From Haloarcula sp. CBA1129 (GTDB taxonomy: Archaea > Halobacteriota > Halobacteria > Halobacteriales > Haloarculaceae), in assembly GCF_008729015.1 (NCBI RefSeq), contig NZ_RKSM01000001.1, positions 3,410,001 to 3,474,000 on the forward strand: a stretch of DNA of 64,000 bases. The letters run 5' to 3'. Made by a program: the position numbers and the translations under genes. Below are positions 35,362 through 43,527 of the stretch, piece after piece. The stretch's first letter is position 1; every line of letters starts with the position of its first letter. The notes under the pieces were generated by a model that was not told where the DNA came from, ran no database searches, and saw only the letters and a list, made by a program, of their open reading frames with translations.

Positions 35362-36147
35362 ATGCGAGAGTTCATCTTCACTATCGACTACGAGCGGAAC
35401 GTCGACCCTGTGATGGACGTGTTCATCGACTACCCGGAGACCCATTCCCGGACTATCGCGTGTAACGTCACGCGAGACGGGATGTGGCGGCTCGAACGGG
35501 TCGCCGGCCCGGAGACCGCGCTCGAACAGCTTGACGACGTGTACGACGACCCGGTCCAGTGCACCGAGTGCATCGGGACCCGCAACTGTAAGACTGACTG
35601 GACGTACGAGGTCATCGGCTCGGACCCCGGTGTCCGAACGGTGTACAGCTACCGGTCGGAAGCCGGCGACTGTCACTCGATTCCGCGGCTAGCCATCGAC
35701 CACGTCGGCCGCGGCGTCCTCGTCGAAACCGAGCGCCGCGGCAGCCGATGCGAGTGGCGACTGCTCCTGTGCAGCGACGCCGGCGTCGACGGGCTGTTCG
35801 AGGAGATGAAATCCGAGCTCCGTGAGGGACTCACCGTCGAATTCCGCCAGCTTAGCTCCCCGTCGTACTGGGTCGACGAGGCCGTGACGCTGGCGGAACT
35901 CCCGCCCGAACAACAGGCCGCTGTCGAGGCCGCCGTCGAACACGGCTACTACCGGACGCCACGGGACACTTCGCTCACCGACCTCGCAGAGACACTTGAC
36001 GTGTCGCGGTCGACGCTCCAGTACCGCCTCCAGCGGGCCGAAGCATGGATCGTCCGGTCGTTCGTCACCCGCTCGATGGGGCCGGTGCAGGCCGACGAGG
36101 ACGTTGCCGAGGGCGGCCGCCTCCGAATCGGTCGCTCGGGCGTATAG
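35362..36147 (+). CDS. HTH_10 regulator with four-cysteine sensor domain
   Basis: The 261-residue regulator has an N-terminal sensor-like domain (about 1-170) and a C-terminal HTH_10 DNA-binding domain (about 180-235; LPPEQQAAVEAAVEHGYYRTP, then LTDLAETLDVSRSTLQYRLQRAE). The sensor contains C67, C70, C76 and C104, spaced exactly as in the regulator at 55924. This suggests a metal, Fe-S or thiol switch, in line with DmsR-like haloarchaeal regulators. The ATG at 35362 was chosen over an upstream one. It is monocistronic. Confidence 0.83.
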   Translation: MREFIFTIDYERNVDPVMDVFIDYPETHSRTIACNVTRDGMWRLERVAGPETALEQLDDVYDDPVQCTECIGTRNCKTDWTYEVIGSDPGVRTVYSYRSEAGDCHSIPRLAIDHVGRGVLVETERRGSRCEWRLLLCSDAGVDGLFEEMKSELREGLTVEFRQLSSPSYWVDEAVTLAELPPEQQAAVEAAVEHGYYRTPRDTSLTDLAETLDVSRSTLQYRLQRAEAWIVRSFVTRSMGPVQADEDVAEGGRLRIGRSGV

Positions 36148-36382
36148 TCACTGCCGTCGTATTCTGGTATCAGATGCGGCCTGAACCGAATTATCCGTAT
36201 ATCTCCGTATAACCGTTTAGCACGGGAAAATAGGGATGGCTTCCTGTGTTATCGGACGTGGAAAATGACGCAGGCACACCAACTGTTCGAAGTTCGGCGT
36301 GTGCCAAACGAGTCCTCATGCAGGATGCACCCCTACAATTGGGTACGACCGCGGGCGTCCCACGCGCTCGCAGAGGCACACT

Positions 36383-37402
36383 ATGACGACACGCAGCATC
36401 TATTCCCCCGACGAACGCGGTGAGAGTGTGGACGAACAGGCCGAGTCCGAGGCGAGTACCGGCCACGCCTGCCCGGACTGTGGCGGGAGCCTCGTCACCG
36501 ACGACAGCCGCGGTGAGACCGTCTGCGAGTCCTGCGGCCTCGTCGTCGACGAGGACGAGATCGACCACGGGCCGGAGTGGCGCGCTTTCGACAGTCAGGA
36601 GCGCGACAACAAGCGCCGCGTCGGCGCGCCGACGACCGAGATGAAACACGACAAGGGACTCTCGACTAACATCGGCTGGCAGAACAAGGACGCGTACGGC
36701 AACTCGCTGTCGACGCGCCAGCGCGAGAAGATGCAGCGCCTGCGCACGTGGGACGAGCGGTTCCGCACCCGCGACCACGCCGAGCGCAACCTCAAGCAGG
36801 CGCTGGGCGAAATCGACCGGATGGGGAGCGCCCTCGGCGTCCCTGAAAGCGCTCGCGAAACGGCCAGCGTCATCTACCGCCGCGCCCTCGACGAGGGCAT
36901 GCTGCCCGGCCGCTCCATCGAAGGGATGGCGACCGCCGCCCTGTACGCCGCCGTCAGGCAGGCGAACCTCCCCCAGACGCTCGACGACATGGCCGTCGTC
37001 AGCCGCGTCGACGAGATGGAGTTCACCCGCGCGTACCGCTATCTCAACCGCGAACTCTCCTTGCAGGTCGGCCCGCCGGACCCCGCGACCTACCTCAGCA
37101 AGTTCGTCTCCGAACTCGACGCCGACGACGCGCTGGAACGTCAGGCCCGCGCCCTCATCGAGGCGGGGAAGGAGGCCAACGTCCACAGCGGCAAGAGCCC
37201 GGTCGGTCTCGCCGCCGCGGCCATCTACGCTGCTGGCCTGCTGCTCGGCGAAGAGATGACCCAAGAGACCGTCAGCGAGGCCACCGACATAAGCACCGTG
37301 ACGATCCGCGAGCGCTACCGCGAACTGCTCGAAGCCGAGGCGGAACTCGACGACAGTGCCGTTGACGCGACGAGCGGCACTGAATCCGGCGCGAGCGCAT
37401 AA
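36383..37402 (+). CDS. tfb: Transcription initiation factor TFB
   Basis: The 339-residue general transcription factor recruits RNA polymerase to TBP-bound promoters. The N-terminal zinc ribbon is HACPDCGGSLV...CESCGLVVDE (about 28-56), then the B-finger/linker (GPEWRAFDSQERDNKRRVGAP) and two cyclin-like repeats (about 130-320). The ATG at 36383 gives MTTRSIYSPDERGES. The upstream 235 bases hold a hairpin GGCACAC/GTGTGCC (36273-36279 with 36299-36305) and TATA-like sequences near 36200. Haloarchaea carry several TFBs; which one this is cannot be told. Confidence 0.95.
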   Translation: MTTRSIYSPDERGESVDEQAESEASTGHACPDCGGSLVTDDSRGETVCESCGLVVDEDEIDHGPEWRAFDSQERDNKRRVGAPTTEMKHDKGLSTNIGWQNKDAYGNSLSTRQREKMQRLRTWDERFRTRDHAERNLKQALGEIDRMGSALGVPESARETASVIYRRALDEGMLPGRSIEGMATAALYAAVRQANLPQTLDDMAVVSRVDEMEFTRAYRYLNRELSLQVGPPDPATYLSKFVSELDADDALERQARALIEAGKEANVHSGKSPVGLAAAAIYAAGLLLGEEMTQETVSEATDISTVTIRERYRELLEAEAELDDSAVDATSGTESGASA

Positions 37403-37426
37403 CACGCCCGCTGGCGCTTCGTTCTC

Positions 37427-38221
37427 TTAGCTACGGTTCCCGTCGAAGTCTTCCAGCCATCCGCGTACGGCATTCTGTACCGCGCCGGTCGTGCTCCCGA
37501 CGTGCAGTATCTGATACCCGGACTCGGCCTTCTCGTTCACGTCGTCCATCCCGAAGCCGAGGCCGCCGACGGTGACATCCGCCTCGACGGCCGCCGAGCG
37601 GACCGTCTCCACTGCCTCCTGTACCTCCGGATGGTCGATTTCGCCGGGGTGGCCAAGCGACACCGAGAGGTCAAAGGGCCCGATGAACACGAAGCCCAGA
37701 TCGGGCACGGCCAGAATATCGTCGATATTCTCGACTGCCGCTTCCGTCTCGATTGTGGTCCCGACCAGCGTCTCCTCGTCCGAGGCCTCGATGTAGTTCT
37801 CACCTAGGCCCCAGCGGCGCGCTCGGGGCGCGGCCAGTCCTCGGTCGCCCGCCTCGCCGTCGTACCGGAACCGGCCGGATTTGACAGCTTCCCGCACCTC
37901 CTCGGCGGTTTCGACCCGCGGCAGGAAGACGTTCTTGACCCCCAGATCCAGCGCCTTTCGGACCAGCGTTGGGGACGTATCCGGCAGGCGGACCAGTAGC
38001 TCCGTCCCGGTGCCGTCGGCCGCCCGCAGGAGGTTCTCGACGGTCGCCGCGTCCCACGGGTCCGGCCCGCCGTGTTCGAAATCGAGCCAGACGAAATCGA
38101 CGCCGAGGTCGCCGTAGAACTCGACCAGCGTCGGACTATACGTGTTGTCGAGGACGCCCAGCGCGACACGGTCGTTCTCGACCGTTTTGCGAAGCCCATT
38201 CGTTGGCAGTGGCTCGGCCAT
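37427..38221 (-). CDS. HpcH/HpaI-type aldolase
   Basis: The 264-residue class II pyruvate aldolase-like enzyme shows VDFVWLDFEHGGPD (His/Glu region), LVRLPDTSPTLVRKALDLGVKNVFLPRVETAEEV and FVFIGPFDLSVSLGHPG (metal-binding Asp). The family cleaves 4-hydroxy-2-oxoheptanedioate or related 2-keto acids; the natural substrate here is unknown. It sits convergent with tfb. The start MAEPLPTNGLRKT at 38221 is preferred. Confidence 0.88.
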   Translation of the reverse strand: MAEPLPTNGLRKTVENDRVALGVLDNTYSPTLVEFYGDLGVDFVWLDFEHGGPDPWDAATVENLLRAADGTGTELLVRLPDTSPTLVRKALDLGVKNVFLPRVETAEEVREAVKSGRFRYDGEAGDRGLAAPRARRWGLGENYIEASDEETLVGTTIETEAAVENIDDILAVPDLGFVFIGPFDLSVSLGHPGEIDHPEVQEAVETVRSAAVEADVTVGGLGFGMDDVNEKAESGYQILHVGSTTGAVQNAVRGWLEDFDGNRS

Positions 38222-38298
38222 AGCATGTCTGTGAACTGTGATACCAATAAGCGTGGTGCGGAACCGTTTGGCCGGCACTGCTGTCTCGGCGGCAACCC

Positions 38299-38625
38299 CT
38301 ACTGCCCCGGCAGCGGACAGAGGCTTGCGGTCAGGACGGCGACTTCGTCGGTGTGATTGTGTGCGCCGTGGGCCTGCCCGCGCTCGTTCAGCACGACCCC
38401 CGGCGCGGCGACGACTTCCTCTGTGTCGTCCTGCTGGACTGTGACCTCACCACGGATGACGTGGAACACGTTCGTCGCCCCGCCGTGCTCGTGCGGGTCG
38501 ATTGTCGCACCCGGTCCCAGCGCGAACGCCTTCACCAGCACGTCGTCGGTCACTGCCAGTTCCCCGTCGATGACTTCACCCTCTGCAGGGTCGGCGTCGA
38601 ACTCGGATAATCGGTCGAGCGACAT
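38299..38625 (-). CDS. Single-domain cupin protein
   Basis: The 108-residue cupin has metal ligands in DPHEHGGATNVFHVIRGEVTV and a late His in RGQAHGAHNHTDE. Small cupins act as sensors, isomerases or dioxygenases; nothing indicates which. It starts 78 bases upstream of the aldolase on the same strand and may be co-transcribed with it. Confidence 0.82.
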   Translation of the reverse strand: MSLDRLSEFDADPAEGEVIDGELAVTDDVLVKAFALGPGATIDPHEHGGATNVFHVIRGEVTVQQDDTEEVVAAPGVVLNERGQAHGAHNHTDEVAVLTASLCPLPGQ

Positions 38626-38701
38626 ACCGGCACGTCGGGCGGCGCTTCCTTAGCCGTTCGGTTGCTAGGAGCCTTTGGTTCTGGGATAGATGTGTTATCT
38701 C

Positions 38702-39089
38702 ACAGCCAGAAAGCCCCGACTGCCTGAACTCGGGGGACTCGCTGCGCGCTTCCTCGCTCCCGATGGTCGCTCGTGCAGTGCTTTCATCGTCCGCCGTCGT
38801 CCAGGCAGTCGCCCCTTTCAATCCCACCACGTGGATGTTCGGTCAGCCGACACGGGAGGGACTGAAAGGGGCCGATAGCGTGGCGGTGAAGCCGCCACGT
38901 TTGCGGTGGTCGGCACCGCCGACCACCCACGCTCCGGGAACCCCGGCGACGGAAGCACCGCAGGGAGTGAAACGACCGAGGAGCGTGGTTCGAGAGAGCA
39001 GAGCTCTCTCGTCATCACGAAAGACGCTCCGCGTCTTTCGAACGACAGCGAGCCGCGGGACCGGAGCGTATCGGGGGCTTTCTGGCTGT
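38702..39089. repeat. 388-base highly structured element bounded by 16-base inverted repeats
   Basis: In the 501-base gene-free gap 38626-39126 lies an element bounded by perfect inverted repeats ACAGCCAGAAAGCCCC (38702-38717) and complement (39074-39089). Inside are nested stems: GACTGCCT/AGGCAGTC (38718-38725 with 38803-38810); a 15-base stem with one mismatch (38811-38825 with 38858-38872); 8-base (38879-38886 with 38892-38899); 10-base (38905-38914 with 38918-38927); 9-base (38927-38935 with 38980-38988); 8-base (38992-38999 with 39003-39010); 10-base (39018-39027 with 39031-39040). No protein is supported. It is either a MITE or remnant (perhaps of an IS200/IS605-IS1341 element) or a large structured RNA. 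Confidence 0.75.
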
Positions 39090-39126
39090 CAAAACACTCG
39101 TTCTCATCGCAGTACCGTCCCATATC

Positions 39127-39852
39127 TCACACATCTCCGAGCCGGAACGCGAGACTGTACATCTCGCCGGTTCGCTCGGAGCCGATAGCCGAGACCACGT
39201 CTTCGGCCATCGCAGCCAGTGGCTCCCCAATGCCGTCCGGCAGCGCAGCGGCGTACTCACGCACCACCTCGGCGTGGGCGTTCAGATGGGCCTCGGTCCA
39301 AGGGACCGGGTCCAGCAGCGTCGTCCGTCGCTCGACAGTCCAACCGTGGGCAGCGAACACTGCGGCCAGCACGGCGGGCGGGTAGAACGTCAGCGCCGGG
39401 CGGCCGTCGACGACTCTGGCAGCGGCGTTCTCCAGCGCGAACAACCGGGTGACGGCCCCGTTGGTGGGCGGCACCGCGTAGTCGTCGACGACCAGCGTCC
39501 CGTTCGGTGTGGCAACTCGCGCCAGTTCGGCCGTGACGGCGTCGAGCTCGGTCGGTGGCAAGAGGTTACAGAGCCCGTGAGCGGTGACGAGGTCGACGTT
39601 GTCGGTCGCAAGCGGCGTCGCGCGGAGGTCGGCCTCGATGACGGCGACCCGGTCGGCGTTTTCGTCGCCGACGCGCTCCCGGACCGTCGCGGCGTGGTCG
39701 GCGTCGTCCGTCACCGCGTACACCCGCTCCGCGCCCGCGGCCAGTAGCCCGGCCGTCGTGTTGCCGACGCCGGCCCCGGCTTCGAGACAGACCTGCCCCT
39801 CGACTTGCTGGTCGGCGAGGGCGGCCGTCACCGTCTCCGGCACGTCGTCCAC
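39127..39852 (-). CDS. Class I SAM-dependent methyltransferase
   Basis: The 241-residue methyltransferase has motif I VCLEAGAGVGNTTAGLLAAGAERVYAV, acidic motif II region RVAVIEADLRATPL and motif IV VDLVTAHGLCNLLPP. The substrate is unknown. No ATG fits; the GTG at 39852, two bases after the stop of the aldo/keto reductase gene, gives a sensible N-terminus (MDDVPETVTAAL) and implies coupling. An alternative GTG lies at 39843. The 3' end is 37 bases from the structured element. Confidence 0.82.
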   Translation of the reverse strand: MDDVPETVTAALADQQVEGQVCLEAGAGVGNTTAGLLAAGAERVYAVTDDADHAATVRERVGDENADRVAVIEADLRATPLATDNVDLVTAHGLCNLLPPTELDAVTAELARVATPNGTLVVDDYAVPPTNGAVTRLFALENAAARVVDGRPALTFYPPAVLAAVFAAHGWTVERRTTLLDPVPWTEAHLNAHAEVVREYAAALPDGIGEPLAAMAEDVVSAIGSERTGEMYSLAFRLGDV

Positions 39853-39854
39853 GC

Positions 39855-40739
39855 TCAGTGGTGCAGTTGCTCGGGCACCGGGCTGTCGTCGTGGCGGGCT
39901 TCCTCGATGAGCGCGCGCTGGCGGGCCTCGTCCATCCCTTCCGAGCGGCTGGCGGCGTCGAGCACCATCGCGACGAGCTTCGGGTCGCCGGGGCTGACGA
40001 CGGTGTCGAGGCCCCGAGCGGCGGCGAAATCGAACCGCTCGCGGATGACCTCCGGCGTGTCGACCGGCTCGTACCAGTTCGCGTACGGGCGGTCGGCCTC
40101 GGCCAGTTCGTCGGTCGGGGGCCACGACCCCTTCGCGAACGCTTTGATGCCCAGTGTGCCGATGCCTTCCGCCTCGCAGCGTTCCAGTACGGCCTCGTAG
40201 TCGTACTTCCCGTCGTCCTTGCCGGCGACGACGGGGTTCAACGGGAACATCACCGTCTCCAGATCGTCGATACGGTCGATGGCGTCGAGGATGAGTTCCG
40301 GGTTGCCGTGGCTCGTCAGCCCGATGTGGTCGATTTTCCCCGCCGCTTTCGCCTCGCGTATCGCGTCCAGTGCGCCGCCGTCGGCGGTAATCGTGTCCAG
40401 TTCGTCCTCGTACTCCAGCCCGTGCACTTGGTAGAGGTCGATAGTGTCGATGCCGAGGCGGTCCAGCGACCGGTCGATCTTCCGGGCGGCCCCCTCGTAC
40501 TCGCGCTCCTGTGTCTTACAGCCCAGAAAGACCTCTTCGCGGTACTGACGGAGTTTCGGCCCCAGTTTCAGCTCCGCGTCACCGTAGGTCGGTGCCACGT
40601 CGAAGTGGTTGATCCCGTGGTCCAACACGAGTTCGACCAGCTGGTTTGCGCCCTCCTGTTCGAGCCAGTTGAGTGCTATCGAGCCGAACGTCAGCACCGT
40701 GCTCTCCTGTCTAGTGTCGCCCAGCGCTCGGGTCTCCAT
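39855..40739 (-). CDS. Aldo/keto reductase
   Basis: The 294-residue TIM-barrel oxidoreductase has the AKR catalytic residues Asp in NHFDVAPTYGDAELKLGP (Asp, Tyr) and Lys in VFLGCKTQE, plus GLTSHGNPELIL. The His ligand is in LYQVHGLEY. It probably reduces aldehydes or ketones with NADPH. It forms an operon with the methyltransferase downstream. Substrate unknown. Confidence 0.9.
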   Translation of the reverse strand: METRALGDTRQESTVLTFGSIALNWLEQEGANQLVELVLDHGINHFDVAPTYGDAELKLGPKLRQYREEVFLGCKTQEREYEGAARKIDRSLDRLGIDTIDLYQVHGLEYEDELDTITADGGALDAIREAKAAGKIDHIGLTSHGNPELILDAIDRIDDLETVMFPLNPVVAGKDDGKYDYEAVLERCEAEGIGTLGIKAFAKGSWPPTDELAEADRPYANWYEPVDTPEVIRERFDFAAARGLDTVVSPGDPKLVAMVLDAASRSEGMDEARQRALIEEARHDDSPVPEQLHH

Positions 40740-40853
40740 ACTGGTTGCACGGTCCGGAAACCAATAACCGTTGGTCGCTGCTGTTTCAGTGCGTCTACTG
40801 TGCCGGACCGCGACAGGGGTTTATTACCCCCTCAGTCCGAACGGGATGTATAG

Positions 40854-41813
40854 ATGTTTGGGAGAGAACAACTGTTCTCGGCGATGACGGCGTCATACGT
40901 GATCGCAGTCACGCTCGCGCTGGTCATCGCCGCGATATTCGCGCCGGTCATCTGGAACGGCGTGCCGAGCGGTGGCGACGACGACCCGAGCGTCGCCGTC
41001 ATCACCCTTCGCGGCGGCACGACCGACGCGAACGTCAACGCCGTCAAGCAGGACCTCCGCGAGGCACGGACCAACGAATCAATCGAGGCGGTCGTTCTCC
41101 GGGTCGACAGCCCCGGCGGTCCGGTCGACGCAAGCGAGGAATTCTATCTGGCAGTCAACCGGACCGCCAGCGAGATGCCTGTCGTCGCCTACGTCGAGGG
41201 AACGGCCGCATCGGGCGGCTACTACGGCATCACACCGGCCGACGAAATCGTCGTCAAGCCGAGTTCGACCGTCGGCAGTATCGGCGTCATCGTCCAAGCC
41301 CCGCTGAGTCTCATTGAGGAGGTCGAACAGCAGGGCGAGACGTTCGTCCGCTCCGGGCCGGACAAGGCACAGATAAGCAAGGACGGCCTCCGCGAGGATA
41401 TCGAGGTCCTGCAGCGCTCGTTCGTCGGAACGGTCATGCGCCACCGAGGCAATGACCTTGACATCCCCCGTGAGGAAGTCGCTAACGGCGGCACATATCT
41501 GGGTGCGGAGGCGACTCAGAACGGCTTTGCCGACCGTATCGGTGACACTGAACTCGCTATCGAGCGAGCCGCCACACTCTCGGATGACATCGATGGCGAC
41601 CAGTACGACGTGGTGTATCAGGGCAGTGGCGGTGCCGAACTCAATGTCATCGTCCTCCCCGCGGGCGCTGAGACCGTACAGGGCGCGAACAACGTGACCT
41701 ATCTCGTCCATCCTGACGACAGTGAGACGACGTTCCGGGAACCGGTGAAGTACTACGCCGTCTGGGGAATTCCTGCCGAAGACAACAACGCAACGGTGAT
41801 CCGCAATGACTGA
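40854..41813 (+). CDS. sppA: Signal peptide peptidase SppA-type serine protease (S49)
   Basis: The 319-residue membrane-anchored protease has one N-terminal transmembrane helix (about 12-35) and an extracellular S49 domain. Catalytic S120 is in GTAASGGYYG and general-base K171 in SGPDKAQ; VVLRVDSPGGPVDASEE is the conserved oxyanion region. SppA enzymes digest cleaved signal peptides within the membrane. The last 8 bases overlap the DUF4350-like gene, indicating a shared operon. Confidence 0.92.
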   Translation: MFGREQLFSAMTASYVIAVTLALVIAAIFAPVIWNGVPSGGDDDPSVAVITLRGGTTDANVNAVKQDLREARTNESIEAVVLRVDSPGGPVDASEEFYLAVNRTASEMPVVAYVEGTAASGGYYGITPADEIVVKPSSTVGSIGVIVQAPLSLIEEVEQQGETFVRSGPDKAQISKDGLREDIEVLQRSFVGTVMRHRGNDLDIPREEVANGGTYLGAEATQNGFADRIGDTELAIERAATLSDDIDGDQYDVVYQGSGGAELNVIVLPAGAETVQGANNVTYLVHPDDSETTFREPVKYYAVWGIPAEDNNATVIRND

Positions 41814-42855
41814 AGGGCGCATCGTCAAGCCGCTCGCCGTGTTTATCGTCGTTCTTGTGGTGATACTGGGCGGCACGTTCCTTCTCGCTGTCGCGAACCC
41901 GGGGTCGTCCGGTCCGCCGGACGGCCAGTCAATCGACGGGCAGTCGCCGCCGCAGTACCAGCCTGACGCTGTCAATGCGCCTGTTGACCCCGAAGAAGGG
42001 GAAATCTCGGTTGACGCCGACATGAGCGGCAAGCGAATACTCGTCGACACGAGCCACGGCAATCAGGTGACTGAATCCGAACTCGAACCGATCAGTGAGG
42101 CGCTATTCGAGGCGGGCCACACCGTCGAATACGGTCCGTCCAGCACCGGCTCGTTCGCTGACTCGCTGGAGCGATACGACGGCGTGCTCATCGTCCAGCC
42201 GCTCGGCAGCTATTCGCCGGACGAGCGTGAGGCGCTACAGGAGTACACGGACGACGGCGGGCGTGTTGTCATCCTTGCCGAGCCGACACAGACCCGCCTT
42301 TCGACCGGATTCACGCAGTCGACGACGACAGTGGCGTTCGGGGCCAACAACGCCACAGAGCAGTACGGCGTTCGGATGGGTGCCGAACAGCTGTACAACG
42401 TCGACGACACGGCCAACGACAACAACTTCAAGGCCATCTACGCGTCGCCGAGCGACGGCGGCGAACTGACCGACGGCGTCGAGACGATTACGTTCGACAC
42501 CGCTGGCTATGCGGTGGTGAACGGCGACGCCGAGACGAAGTTCACCGCCGCCGAGGGGACCCGGACGCTCGAAACGCGGCGCACCGGGACGTACGCGACA
42601 GTTGTCCGCAACGACAACATGGTGTTTGTCACGGACTCGACGTTCATCGAGAGTTCCGAAATCTACGACGCCGACAACGAGGTGTTCGTCGGGAACCTGC
42701 TTTCGTTCCTGCTCGACGGGGAGGCACCTGACCCGGGTGGTGGCGCGACTCCGGACGCCGGATTCGGGACTGGCGGTGGTACGTTTACTCCGGCTGAAAC
42801 ACCGCCGGAGCCGACCCCGACTCCGACGCCTGCTCCCTCCCCGAGCGGGTCCTGA
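41806..42855 (+). CDS. Membrane-anchored DUF4350-like protein
   Basis: The 349-residue protein has one N-terminal transmembrane helix (about 8-30) and a large extracellular domain with a GATase1-like/DUF4350 pattern: KRILVDTSHGNQV, RYDGVLIVQPLGSYSPDEREAL and GGRVVILAEPTQTR. A C-terminal tail rich in Gly and TPTPTP follows. It overlaps sppA by 8 bases, so the two act together or share regulation. Enzyme activity is not evident. The lipoprotein gene downstream is convergent. Confidence 0.8.
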   Translation: MTEGRIVKPLAVFIVVLVVILGGTFLLAVANPGSSGPPDGQSIDGQSPPQYQPDAVNAPVDPEEGEISVDADMSGKRILVDTSHGNQVTESELEPISEALFEAGHTVEYGPSSTGSFADSLERYDGVLIVQPLGSYSPDEREALQEYTDDGGRVVILAEPTQTRLSTGFTQSTTTVAFGANNATEQYGVRMGAEQLYNVDDTANDNNFKAIYASPSDGGELTDGVETITFDTAGYAVVNGDAETKFTAAEGTRTLETRRTGTYATVVRNDNMVFVTDSTFIESSEIYDADNEVFVGNLLSFLLDGEAPDPGGGATPDAGFGTGGGTFTPAETPPEPTPTPTPAPSPSGS

Positions 42856-42870
42856 CTCGGGCCGCTCAAA

Positions 42871-43236
42871 CTATCGGTCACTGATCCTGATTGTCGTCTC
42901 GCTGTACAGGCCACGCTCGGCAGCGTCGGCTACACTCAGCCTTGCGCTGAGGGTGTACTCCCCGGCCGGCGCACTGGTACTGTACGATGGGTCGAACGAA
43001 TCAATGCCCGCACCGAGGCCGAACCTGAGTGTTCCCCCTTCCTGAATGTCGCTGACGGCGACCTCGGCCCGCTCTCGAACCGGATCGAGGTTCTGCCCGC
43101 CGCCGCTTTCGCCGTCCCCCGCTCCATCGCCTCCGGTGTTGCAGCCGGCGAGCGCCACTACCGTCGACGCGCCCGCCGTCGTGATGACACGCCGTCGCGA
43201 CACTGTACTTGTCTTGGTATCTGCGTCATCAGGCAT
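42871..43236 (-). CDS. Tat-exported lipoprotein, unknown function
   Basis: The 121-residue protein has a twin-arginine signal (SRRRVITTAGASTVVALAGC) with the lipobox Cys at residue 32, then a Gly/Asp-rich linker and a small beta-rich domain (DIQEGGTLRFGLGAGIDSFDPSYS; LSARLSVADAAERGL). Tat export with lipid anchoring is the usual route in haloarchaea. It is convergent with the DUF4350-like gene, 15 bases apart, and divergent from the second AOR. Confidence 0.78.
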   Translation of the reverse strand: MPDDADTKTSTVSRRRVITTAGASTVVALAGCNTGGDGAGDGESGGGQNLDPVRERAEVAVSDIQEGGTLRFGLGAGIDSFDPSYSTSAPAGEYTLSARLSVADAAERGLYSETTIRISDR

Positions 43237-43383
43237 TCACATCTCCCTCGAAACTTATGTATCGTGTTGCCGTCTCACACACTTATAGCATACCGGCGTC
43301 CGGACATCGAATCCCGGTGGTATCGCCGGGTAGCGGCAGTTTAATCGCGGTTTTGCCTTGGCTGTCAATGCGGCCCTCCTCTG

Positions 43384-43463
43384 ATACTGTCGGCTGTCAG
43401 TCCGTAACGAACTCTGCCATTCCGGGCTGGCAAATATCGTACAATAGTCACAGCTGACAGTGT
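43384..43463. repeat. 80-base inverted-repeat element, copy 2 (MITE-like)
   Basis: The left end ATACTGTCGGCTGTC (from 43384) and the imperfect right end CACAGCTGACAGTGT (43449-43463) match the ends of copy 1 at 34787-34865, and the centre shares GAACT-TGCCA-CCGG and TACAATAG blocks. It lies 64 bases upstream of the second AOR gene in the divergent promoter region, so it may supply or disrupt control signals. Confidence 0.75.
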
Positions 43464-43527
43464 GAGTAGGGCACCAGTATCGGCACCCGGCACAATCGCT
43501 AAGTCCGTGTGTCTGCGAGGAATATTA

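Noticed and set aside
36191-37405. 404-codon reverse-strand frame opposite tfb
   Set aside because: It mirrors the TFB codons, has no family motif, and TFB on the other strand is unmistakable.
38811-38872. GGGATTGAAAG-like sequence resembling a haloarchaeal CRISPR repeat end
   Set aside because: Only two inverted occurrences exist, with no regular spacing or spacers; they pair as a stem inside the structured element.
38702-39089. RNase P RNA as the identity of the structured element
   Set aside because: Length is similar, but the universally conserved GAGGAAAGTC-type and ACAGAA core motifs are absent on both strands.
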